In this document: piece after piece, positions 42,709-50,270 of the stretch
How the letters are laid out: the number at the start of each line of letters is the position of its first letter
Numbering within the stretch: position 1 is the stretch's first letter
Notes under the pieces: model-generated
Told to the model about the DNA's origin: nothing
Seen by the model: the letters and a program-made list of their open reading frames with translations, nothing else
Databases searched by the model: none
Made by a program: the position numbers and the translations under genes
Assembly (NCBI RefSeq): GCF_900100785.1
Contig: NZ_FNCP01000008.1
Coordinates: 1 to 64,000 of the forward strand
DNA length: 64,000 bases
DNA from: Desulfosporosinus hippei DSM 8344
Lineage (GTDB): Bacteria; Bacillota; Desulfitobacteriia; Desulfitobacteriales; Desulfitobacteriaceae
Direction: 5' to 3'

Positions 42709-43468
42709 CTAACCCCTTCCATATCTCTTGAAAATAATATCTGAATTCGGGAGTCTCCCGAGACGAAAAGGGGGTTCTGTTCTTTATATCGAAATTAATT
42801 TCATAAATATTTTTCACTTTGCCAGGTCTTTTGGAAAGCAGAATAACCCGGTCAGACATGCTTATGCTTTCGGATATGTCATGGGTAACAAGTAAGGCGG
42901 TTTTATTCTCTTTTTTGATAATGTCATAGATATCATCGTTAACAATTAAACGAGTCTGATAGTCTAATGCCGAAAAAGCTTCATCTAATAACAGGATTTG
43001 GGGATTGGTCACCAGAGTTCTAATAAGAGCCACTCTTTGTCTCATTCCCCCAGAAAGTTGATTGGGATATTTGTCCTTAAATTCATAAAGCCCATATGTT
43101 TTTAGAAGTTTAATGGCATGCTCTTTTGCAGAGCTTGTAACAGTTTTTCGAATTTCCAGGCCGAGCATAACATTTTGAAAGATTGTCCTCCAGTTAAAAA
43201 GGTGATCTTTTTGTAACATATAGCCAATTTTCGGAGATGTCCCCGTGACCTTTTCCCCCGATAAGAGAACCGCACCTGAGGTAGATGCTATTAGGCCTGA
43301 AATGATTGATAATAAGGTTGACTTCCCACACCCGCTTGGGCCGACGATACTTACAAATTCTCCATCTTGAACCGAAAAATTGATATTTTCCAGCGCTGTA
43401 ATTTCCCCGTTTAGAGATTGATATTTCATGCCAACATTATGAACTTCGACAACTGGTTTCAATGGCAT
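42695..43468 (-). CDS. ABC transporter ATP-binding protein (SsuB family), second system
   Basis: About 257 residues. Walker A GPSGCGKSTLL, signature LSGGMRQRVALIRTL (note the Ile in place of the usual Ala), Walker B ILLLDEAFSALD and VTHDISESISM. Start uncertain: ATG at 43468 lies only a few bases after AAGGGGGGG, and a GTG at 43483 is the alternative. First gene of the second importer; the palindromic repeat B copy lies 108 bases upstream. Confidence 0.9.
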   Translation of the reverse strand: MPLKPVVEVHNVGMKYQSLNGEITALENINFSVQDGEFVSIVGPSGCGKSTLLSIISGLIASTSGAVLLSGEKVTGTSPKIGYMLQKDHLFNWRTIFQNVMLGLEIRKTVTSSAKEHAIKLLKTYGLYEFKDKYPNQLSGGMRQRVALIRTLVTNPQILLLDEAFSALDYQTRLIVNDDIYDIIKKENKTALLVTHDISESISMSDRVILLSKRPGKVKNIYEINFDIKNRTPFSSRETPEFRYYFQEIWKGLDVHV

Positions 43469-43591
43469 CCCCCCCTTAAGCACATCCCGGTTTTTAATAG
43501 TGTATTGGGAAGTCTCCTAAACGGTGAGGGATTCGAAAATTTACCAGTTTTCTGAGTTTAAATATTAGAAGCCAGAATTAGTTAAAAAAAG

Positions 43592-43669
43592 GTGTTGTGG
43601 TGTTGTGGGGACGGTCCTTTTAACACACGAATGTGTGTTAAAAGGACCGTCCCCACAACACCACAACAC
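43592..43669. repeat. Palindromic repeat B, copy 1 (78 bases)
   Basis: Perfect inverted repeat with 37-base arms and a GAAT loop: GTGTTGTGGTGTTGTGGGG, ACGGTCCTTTTAACACAC, then the exact complement. The core GGGGACGGTCCTTTTAACAC is shared with the copy at 46264-46327. It abuts the GNAT stop by three bases. Confidence 0.95.
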
Positions 43670-43672
43670 TAA

Positions 43673-44095
43673 TTATTCTGTAAAACCTTTTTCCTTCATA
43701 TCACTAGCCTTTTGAAATAAGGCCATTCCAGTATTCATTTTTCTAAAATTTAACCGTTCGTAAAACTTTTCTTTGCCAGGTGATGCATATAAAATTAAGT
43801 TGCACATTGGAAGAGATTTTACAATATTATTGATAATCATTCGTCCTATCCCTTTGCCTTGATACTCCGGTAATACTGCAATATCATATAAAGCGGCTTG
43901 ATATACTCCGTCTGAAATTGCACGACCAAAACCAATCAGTTTTTCTTCGTTAAAGACAAATACTACCGTTTGACTGTTTTCAAAAGCTTTTTGATGGATT
44001 TCCGGAGCATAATTAGCCATGCCAACTTTTCTTAAAGTTTGAGACACATAATTCCAGTCAATATTCAAACAATTATTCTTGATTATAAAGTCCAT
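43673..44095 (-). CDS. GNAT family N-acetyltransferase
   Basis: 140 residues with GNAT acetyl-CoA site: LYDIAVLPEYQGKGIGRMIINNIVKSLP (V-x-P..QGxGIG, about 71-98), preceded by VFVFNEEKLIGFGRAISDG and followed by ASPGKEKFYERLNFRKMNTGMALF. Similar to small, uncharacterised bacterial acetyltransferases. AGGAGGG site before the ATG at 44095. Ends immediately before a palindromic repeat B copy, which may serve as its terminator. Confidence 0.88.
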   Translation of the reverse strand: MDFIIKNNCLNIDWNYVSQTLRKVGMANYAPEIHQKAFENSQTVVFVFNEEKLIGFGRAISDGVYQAALYDIAVLPEYQGKGIGRMIINNIVKSLPMCNLILYASPGKEKFYERLNFRKMNTGMALFQKASDMKEKGFTE

Positions 44096-44120
44096 AAGCT
44101 TCCCTCCTGAAATAATAGCC

Positions 44121-44278
44121 TTATCCTACCAACATGTAACTCATTAAAGGAGTAATGCGCAAAATGGAAATAACTACGATAGTAAAAGATACTCCCATGC
44201 TTACGATGTTTGGAATAATATTTATTGTGGTATTTGATCCTACTTTTGTCGCGAATAAGAATAATGTGCATAAGAGCG
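44121..44278 (-). pseudogene. Possible C-terminal fragment of a membrane protein
   Basis: Between the GNAT and DUF1697 genes the minus strand has a frame reading LLCTLFLFATKVGSN, NTTINIIPNIVSMGVSFTIV and ISILRITPLMSYMLVG before TAA, two clear hydrophobic stretches in 50 residues. No start or ribosome site; upstream it runs into the other frame of DUF1697. It looks like a truncated permease tail, not an intact gene; chance is possible. Confidence 0.35.
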
Positions 44279-44836
44279 TCAGTCCATGGCTTTGGCTAAC
44301 GTGGTAAGCTTATTGAGCGTCTTCCAATTACGTACAGTAGCTGATACACCAAGTTTATAAAGGTTAGTAGCAAGCTTTGAATTTCTAATACTATGATTGA
44401 ATAAGAGAAATACGTCTCGCCCTATAATTCGATACTGGTCGTTTACTTCTCTGTAAGCGTCCAGCAATGCAATATTTTCTTGCAAGGGTAGGTGGGTTAA
44501 TAGTGCTACATATTGACTCTCTGCTTGAGTAGATGCCTCCGCATCAGCTAATTCTTCCGCTGAAAATGGGCAATTAGAAACCAGTTGTTCCAACTCCGCC
44601 GACGTTCTCAAAATAACCGTAAATGGAAATCCAAAAACCGCCTTAATTTCATGCTCAATTTTTCCCCGCAGAAATTCCTCTCCTTGGTTTGATTTGAATA
44701 ATACGTTGCCACTTTGTATATATGTCTTGACATCACAAAGTCCGATAGCTTCAAATACTTTTTTCAATTCAGCCATCTTTATAACATTCTTTCCACCTAC
44801 GTTTATTCCTCGCAATAGTGCTATATAAACAATCAT
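44279..44836 (-). CDS. DUF1697 family protein
   Basis: 185 residues with the DUF1697 signature YIALLRGINVGGKNVIKMAELKKVFEAIGLCDVKTYIQSGNVLF at the N-terminus and KLATNLYKLGVSATVRNWKTLNKLTTLA at the C-terminus. The family is widespread and uncharacterised. ATG with AAGGGG 11 bases upstream. Not obviously in an operon; 443-base distance to the GNAT start. Confidence 0.93.
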   Translation of the reverse strand: MIVYIALLRGINVGGKNVIKMAELKKVFEAIGLCDVKTYIQSGNVLFKSNQGEEFLRGKIEHEIKAVFGFPFTVILRTSAELEQLVSNCPFSAEELADAEASTQAESQYVALLTHLPLQENIALLDAYREVNDQYRIIGRDVFLLFNHSIRNSKLATNLYKLGVSATVRNWKTLNKLTTLAKAMD

Positions 44837-45065
44837 AATTACAGGTCCCCTTTGTCAGTAATCATATGCAAAGGTGGTACAATGCCGTCCAACTTTAATC
44901 AGCAGATAAGATGGGATTATACAATTACTGCTCTCATCTTCTGCAATTTCGCTTTGTATTCCTCTGTGCGAAGGAAAAAGCTGTTTAAGCGGATGTTTTG
45001 AATTGGTTCATAATTCTCTTTAAAAGGTTTTTTGTAGCTATCTTGGTTATTTTCATATCCATTGT

Positions 45066-46253
45066 TTACACATGGAGATCTAATTTATCAATTGCAACTC
45101 TAATCCGTTCACAACCTTCTTCAAGAGTTGAACGAGAGCAACCGATATTAAGACGGGCAAAGCCTTCTCCGCCAGGGCCAAATTGAAAGCCTGGATTTAG
45201 TCCCACCCCAGCCTTGTGTACTAAGAACTTCTGTAATTCCTTGGGATCCATCCCTAAATCCCTGAAGTCTAACCAAGCCAAATAAGTCCCTTCGGGCTGA
45301 ATCAGCTTAACATGAGAGATTTGAACAAGTGACGATATTAAGTAATCGACATTTCCCTGTAAATAGTCCATCAACTGATTTAGCCAATCCCAGCCATATT
45401 TATAGGCTGCTTCTAAAGCCGTAATACCAAAGACATTAGGATTATGTATCCCAGTCAAATCCCGAGTCGCTAGAAAAGCTTGTCTATAGTCCGGATTCGA
45501 TATAATTAAGTTGGACGTCTGTAAACCAGCAAGGTTAAATGTCTTGCTTGGTGCTGTACAAACTACCGACTGAAGAGCTATTTCAGGTGAGAGAGTAGCA
45601 AAGGGAATATGGCGATGCCCTTTATAAATAAGATCTCCATGAATTTCATCAGAGATTACTAAGACCTTATAGGTGAGACAAAGTTTTCCCAAGCGTTCGA
45701 GCTCCTCCCGCTCCCAAACCCGCCCAACAGGATTATGAGGGTTACACAGAATCATCATCTTGACTCCGTTAGAAAACTTGTCTTCTAAATCCTTATAATC
45801 CATAACATAGCGGCCATTTTCAAAAATTAGTTGGCTATTGACTAGCTCACGATGGTTATTTTTAATAGCGTTAAAAAAGGGAGGATATACAGGGGACTGC
45901 AGAAGAACTTTATCTCCAGGCTTTGTTAAGCTTTTTACTAATTGATATAAGCCAAAAACGATTCCCGGACTAAAGGTCACCCAATCTCGTTGGATCTCCC
46001 AGCCAAAGCGCTGGTGCAGCCAGTTAGTTAAGGCCTCATAATAACCGTCCATTCCATCTGAATAGCCAAAGATTCCATGCTTAGCACGATGAACTAAGGC
46101 TTCAATAACAGCCTCAGGAGCTTGAAAGTCCATATCTGCAACCCATAAGGGCAAAACATCTTCACGTCCAAAAATCCGCTGATTGAAATCCCATTTTACA
46201 GAACAAGTCTGGCGACGATCGATTATCTGATCAAAATTACAGTTCATTTTCAT
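45066..46253 (-). CDS. PatB/MalY-like PLP-dependent C-S lyase / aminotransferase
   Basis: 395 residues, aminotransferase class I/II fold. PatB/MalY features: NFDQIIDRRQTCSVKWD at the N-terminus, LPLWVADMDFQAPEAVIEAL, HGIFGYSDGMDGYYEALTNWL, CNPHNPVGRVW, VISDEIHGDLIY and the PLP lysine in TAPSKTFNLAGLQTS (about Lys234). Such enzymes cleave cystathionine or other C-S bonds, some also regulate. AAGGAG stands 3 bases before the first ATG and 9 before the second (46247), so the latter may be the true start. Palindromic repeat B copy 2 lies just upstream. Confidence 0.9.
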   Translation of the reverse strand: MKMNCNFDQIIDRRQTCSVKWDFNQRIFGREDVLPLWVADMDFQAPEAVIEALVHRAKHGIFGYSDGMDGYYEALTNWLHQRFGWEIQRDWVTFSPGIVFGLYQLVKSLTKPGDKVLLQSPVYPPFFNAIKNNHRELVNSQLIFENGRYVMDYKDLEDKFSNGVKMMILCNPHNPVGRVWEREELERLGKLCLTYKVLVISDEIHGDLIYKGHRHIPFATLSPEIALQSVVCTAPSKTFNLAGLQTSNLIISNPDYRQAFLATRDLTGIHNPNVFGITALEAAYKYGWDWLNQLMDYLQGNVDYLISSLVQISHVKLIQPEGTYLAWLDFRDLGMDPKELQKFLVHKAGVGLNPGFQFGPGGEGFARLNIGCSRSTLEEGCERIRVAIDKLDLHV

Positions 46254-46263
46254 CTACTCCTTT

Positions 46264-46327
46264 CGTGTTGAGGGGACGGTCCTTTTAACACACATTTGTG
46301 TGTTAAAAGGACCGTCCCCTCAACACG
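46264..46327. repeat. Palindromic repeat B, copy 2 (64 bases)
   Basis: Perfect 30-base arms around an ATTT loop: CGTGTTGAGGGGACGGTCCT, TTTAACACAC, then complement. The 25 or so bases nearest the loop match copy 1; the outer parts differ. It sits between the [2Fe-2S] subunit stop (46329) and the PatB-like start. Confidence 0.95.
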
Positions 46328-46328
46328 C

Positions 46329-46778
46329 TTATTCGGCGGCTTCCTTAATTGCCTGGACTATTTTATTGTACCCAGTACATCTACATAAATTACCGGCTAT
46401 TGCAGTTTTAATCTCTTCTTCCGAGGGAGTAGGATTCTTCATTAATAGTGCTTTAGCTGACATTAACATTCCCGGAGTGCAAAATCCACATTGAACAGCA
46501 CTATTTTTGATGAAGGATTCCTGTAATTTGTCTAGTCCATCTGTTTCAAGAGCTTCAATTGTCAGGATCTCTTGACCTCTAATTTGGGATGCAAGAACCA
46601 AACAGGAATTAACAGCTTTACCATTTATAATTACCGTGCAAGATCCGCACTCTCCTTCACCACACCCTTCTTTAGTCCCCGTTAGCCCTAGTTCTTCTCT
46701 CAACAAATCAATCAACCTCAGGGTTGGAGAAACCGTCAGATTGTACATTTTTCCATTAACCGTAAACTCAATTTGCAT
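46329..46778 (-). CDS. [2Fe-2S] subunit of a xanthine dehydrogenase-family hydroxylase
   Basis: 149 residues. Plant-type ferredoxin domain with GCGEGECGSCTVIINGKAVNSC and an alpha-helical domain with CGFCTPGMLMSAKALL...NLCRCTGYNKIVQAI, the two clusters of XdhC/CoxS-type subunits. ATG at 46778 (AAGGGTGG before it) is preferred to a GTG three codons upstream. Downstream of the large molybdopterin subunit with a 83-base gap. No FAD-binding subunit is adjacent. Passes electrons from molybdopterin to an unknown acceptor. Confidence 0.94.
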   Translation of the reverse strand: MQIEFTVNGKMYNLTVSPTLRLIDLLREELGLTGTKEGCGEGECGSCTVIINGKAVNSCLVLASQIRGQEILTIEALETDGLDKLQESFIKNSAVQCGFCTPGMLMSAKALLMKNPTPSEEEIKTAIAGNLCRCTGYNKIVQAIKEAAE

Positions 46779-46860
46779 GCTTGCCACCCTTATCCTCTGC
46801 CTTTTGATATTCTTTTCCTAAATACATATCTTTACTCATCCCATTAATAAAGGACACGTC

Positions 46861-49146
46861 TCATTCGTACCTCATGCCTGAAACATCGCGCCTCGCATTC
46901 AGAGCAGCTATAATCTTTTCCGGTGTCAGAGGCAAATTTGACAAAGATGTGCCCAAGGCATTGTTAACAGCATTGACTACCGCCGCGGCCACCGGAACAA
47001 AGGCAATTTCTCCAATACTCTTTGCGCCATAAGGCCCTTTATCTCCACCCTCTTCGATCAAAAGAATTCTCACCTCAGACATGTCCGGTGCATTAAGTAC
47101 ATGATAATTTTTCAAGCTTCTGCTTAGAATACTTCCATCAGTCTTAACCTTTATTTCTTCGTATAGAGCATAACCAATCCCCATTTGCACAGCGCCTTGA
47201 ATCTGCCCCTCAACCATCCCGGGATTGATAGCTTTACCAATATCATGGGCCGCCAAGTAATCCTTTACCTGGACTCTTCCCGTGGCTGTGTCAACTTCCA
47301 CCTCGGCAAAATGTACAGCATAAGCACCTGGGTTGGACGTCCCATGATAGGTATGAGTAAGCACGATGTCCGTATTATACTTAAGTTTGGCGGTTGTGGC
47401 GATTTCTCGATAACTTAGAGAGTGCTGTTCATCTCCCCTAACCCATACTCTGCCAGCGCCATTTTCTAAAGACTCAATAGGTGTATGGAATATTTGTGAA
47501 GCACATTCCAATACTTTTTCTCTTACCCTCTGGGAAACTTCGTAGGCACAAGCGCCACATATATAAGTAACCCTGCTACCGTAAGAACCAAAATCATAGG
47601 GACCGTTTTCCGTATCCGCTTCTAAGGTCGTAATAAATTTAGGGTCGATGTCTAGGACTTCTGCAACAATTTGGGTAATCGAGGTAATGGTTCCGCACCC
47701 TAATTCATGGAGACCGGTGTTCAAAATGAAACTGCCATCCTCATTCATTTTCAAGGTCATGGTACTATGTTCGGGAAATCCTCCGTACATTCCATTTTTA
47801 TGGGCAGCACAGGCTAATCCTACTCCTCTGCGGAATCTGCCTTGATTCGGCGCTATATTCCATCGGTGAAACTTCTCACTCCAACTGAAGGTTTCGGCAC
47901 CTTTCAGGAGACACTCTCTGACACGAGCATTCCCTAAAGAAATTTCAGAGGTCTTATCTAAGTCATAAGGATGGATAAGATTCAGGAGCCGAAATTCTAT
48001 AAGATCTATTCCTAACCCTTTCGCCACAGCATCCATATGAATTTCGAGAGCAGTCATGATTTCCGGTGCACCCCATCCTCGTGCTCCACCGGCTACAGGG
48101 GTGTTGGTATAAACGGTTTTGCCCCTGTGTTCATAGTAAGGGATTCTGTACAATTTACATATCTTCTTGGCCATTACATAAGTATTGTCAATAGAACTTG
48201 TCGCATACGCTCCGGCGTCTAATACGGTATCTACTCTACAGTCAACTAATCGACCATCTTGGTTAACCAGGGTTCTTACCCTGGAACTCGTTGCGGGTCG
48301 GGTCATTGTAGATATAATGGTCTCTTCTCTCGTCAAGGTTAGTTTGACCGGACGCTTTACCTCCTTGGCCAGAAAAGCAGTTAGGGGTTCAAAAATAATT
48401 TCTTGCCTGCCGCCGAAAGACCCCCCCATAGGAACTTTAATGACTCTGACTTTGTTATAACTCAGTTCCAGCAAATCAGCTACCACAGTTCTTACCCCAA
48501 ATACTCCTTGGCAGGCAGCCCAGAGAGTGAGCTTGCCGGAACTGTCGTAATCCGCCAGACAAACATGGGGTTCCATAGCCGCATGATGCACTTTTTGAGT
48601 ATTGGTTAAAGTTTCAACCTCAACACAGTTTTCGGCAAAATCTATCTCCCCGATTTTGTATTCAAATTCATGGAGCAAGTTCCCTGCAGAATGAATTTTG
48701 TCCGCCTGTTCCTCAAGAGCTTTTTCGGGAGTATTCAGCACACGCAATTCTGCATAGTCTACTTGAATAAGATCAATAGCCCGGGTGGCGATTTCTTTGC
48801 TGACAGCTACCACAACGGCAATGCGATCTCCGACAAAGCGAGCCTTCTCTGTTAAAAGACGCTCATCCTCTAAGCAAAACTCTTGGTCAGGCACTATTCT
48901 ATAACGACTGTAGGTTTTAGCAGGAGTATTTAGATGAGTAAATACTCTTACAACTCCCGGTAAAGCCTCAGCTTTACTCGTATCTATATTGGTAATGTGA
49001 GCATGAGCGATTGGACTCAAAAGCAGTTTGGCATATAACATATTTGGCAGACTCATATCACTTAAATATTGTAGACTACCGTTTACTTTCTGCTCTGCAT
49101 CATGAATTGGAAAAGTGCGCCCGACATATTTATAATCCTTGTCCAA
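46861..49146 (-). CDS. Molybdopterin-binding subunit of a xanthine dehydrogenase-family hydroxylase
   Basis: About 761 residues, XdhA/CoxL-type. Features: VGRTFPIHDAEQKVNGSLQYLSDMSLPNMLYAKLLLSPIAHA, HHAAMEPHVCLADY, MGGSFGGRQE (molybdopterin loop), GGARGWGAPEIMTALEIHMD, GLHELGCGT, and the catalytic base in YGAKSIGEIAFVP. Substrate unknown; purine, nicotinate or aldehyde oxidation are all possible. A TTG at 49146 has GGAG 8 bases upstream; the GTG at 49155 falls in that site. Two-gene operon with the [2Fe-2S] subunit, without FAD subunit. Confidence 0.92.
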   Translation of the reverse strand: MDKDYKYVGRTFPIHDAEQKVNGSLQYLSDMSLPNMLYAKLLLSPIAHAHITNIDTSKAEALPGVVRVFTHLNTPAKTYSRYRIVPDQEFCLEDERLLTEKARFVGDRIAVVVAVSKEIATRAIDLIQVDYAELRVLNTPEKALEEQADKIHSAGNLLHEFEYKIGEIDFAENCVEVETLTNTQKVHHAAMEPHVCLADYDSSGKLTLWAACQGVFGVRTVVADLLELSYNKVRVIKVPMGGSFGGRQEIIFEPLTAFLAKEVKRPVKLTLTREETIISTMTRPATSSRVRTLVNQDGRLVDCRVDTVLDAGAYATSSIDNTYVMAKKICKLYRIPYYEHRGKTVYTNTPVAGGARGWGAPEIMTALEIHMDAVAKGLGIDLIEFRLLNLIHPYDLDKTSEISLGNARVRECLLKGAETFSWSEKFHRWNIAPNQGRFRRGVGLACAAHKNGMYGGFPEHSTMTLKMNEDGSFILNTGLHELGCGTITSITQIVAEVLDIDPKFITTLEADTENGPYDFGSYGSRVTYICGACAYEVSQRVREKVLECASQIFHTPIESLENGAGRVWVRGDEQHSLSYREIATTAKLKYNTDIVLTHTYHGTSNPGAYAVHFAEVEVDTATGRVQVKDYLAAHDIGKAINPGMVEGQIQGAVQMGIGYALYEEIKVKTDGSILSRSLKNYHVLNAPDMSEVRILLIEEGGDKGPYGAKSIGEIAFVPVAAAVVNAVNNALGTSLSNLPLTPEKIIAALNARRDVSGMRYE

Positions 49147-49299
49147 TACTCTCACTCCTCAGCTTTACCTTGTGAATCTACGTTAACCCTTTTCAACGTT
49201 GATTTGTTTACTCATTGTACAGACATTACTTTTGGTATATATTCTAAATATCTTTATATAACAAGATCGAAAATCAAACCTAGCAAGGAGGCTAATACA

Positions 49300-49980
49300 A
49301 TGTTTAAGTTTAATGTCGAGGAAGAACTATGCTGTAAAATAGAAGGCACGGGTAAATTCATTGCTAAAAAAGGAACCATGGTCGCCTATAAAGGGAACTT
49401 TAAGTTTGACAAGATGTTGCTGGGACCAGACAATGGCGGAGGTGTCATGGGCTCTCTGCTTGGTTTAGCCAAAAGAACTCTAACCGGAGAAAACATAGAA
49501 TTAATGACCGTCGAAGGGACGGGAGTCATTTATTTAGCAAAAAATGCTTATCATGTCTCCGTTTTCGAACTTGAACCCGGGGATTGTCTTTCTGTTGAGA
49601 GTGAAAATCTACTAGCCTTTCCCACTGACTTAAAATATGATGTGCGTTTAATAGGAAGCGGAGTATTATCACAAAAGGGATTAGCCTCCACTGTTCTCAC
49701 AAATATATCAAATCAGCCACAACAAGTTGCGGTAATGACTGATGGCAACCCGCTAATGTTAGAAGCACCTTGTGTTGTCGATCCAGATGCTGTCGTAGCC
49801 TGGACAAGCAGTCCTAACGGCGGCGGGGATCCAAGCGTGTCTATGAATAACTTCAGCTGGAAAACAGCGATTGGACAGACCTCCGGAGAATCGTATCAAT
49901 TCCAATTTAACCAAACAGGTCAAATGGTTCTCGTTCAACCCTCCGAACGATTATCCGAATTAAAAATTAGTGTGGATTAG
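49300..49980 (+). CDS. AIM24 family protein
   Basis: 226 residues matching AIM24 (DUF124): MFKFNVEEELCCKIEGTGKFIAKKGTMVAYKGNFKFDKMLLGP, MTVEGTGVIYLAKNAYHVSVFELEPGDCLSVESENLLAFP, and a late MLEAPCVVDPDAVVAWTSSPNGG. Beta-rich fold, role unknown in bacteria. ATG at 49300 with AAGGAGG 9 bases upstream; the frame is open 66 codons earlier, into the promoter region between divergent genes. Divergent from the hydroxylase operon. Confidence 0.92.
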   Translation: MFKFNVEEELCCKIEGTGKFIAKKGTMVAYKGNFKFDKMLLGPDNGGGVMGSLLGLAKRTLTGENIELMTVEGTGVIYLAKNAYHVSVFELEPGDCLSVESENLLAFPTDLKYDVRLIGSGVLSQKGLASTVLTNISNQPQQVAVMTDGNPLMLEAPCVVDPDAVVAWTSSPNGGGDPSVSMNNFSWKTAIGQTSGESYQFQFNQTGQMVLVQPSERLSELKISVD

Positions 49981-50164
49981 TATGTAAAATATCGCCTTAT
50001 TGTTGATACTCAAATATGTGTTTATCAAATCTAGCTTTCTATTAATTATAGCATTATTGCTACTGTTATGTTCAGTCAATTCATCCTAATCGAACCATTT
50101 TATTTTACGGAGTGTTATATCTCTGCAGGTAGAAAGAAGCAAATACGCTTATTTGTAGATAACA

Positions 50165-50198
50165 AAAGTCCCCTCGTCAATTTAAACGAGGGGACTTT
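50165..50198. terminator. Hairpin terminator between AIM24 and the YcdB-like gene
   Basis: AAAGTCCCCTCGT / ACGAGGGGACTTT with an 8-base loop. On the minus strand TTTTGTTAT follows; on the plus strand only CTGTAATG, so it mainly ends the minus-strand gene. Confidence 0.8.
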
Positions 50199-50270
50199 CT
50201 GTAATGCATTGACATCTTACTACTTATATCCACTCATGATGAAATGATAATCATAGTTTGTTTCTAACTC

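Noticed and set aside
44083-44271. 62-codon minus-strand ORF overlapping the GNAT start
   Set aside because: Composition rich in His/Tyr/Arg without a fold; the alternative hydrophobic frame is the better candidate for a relic.
46788-46860. Short ORF between the hydroxylase subunit genes
   Set aside because: A 23-codon frame overlaps the [2Fe-2S] subunit start but has no ribosome site and no recognisable product.
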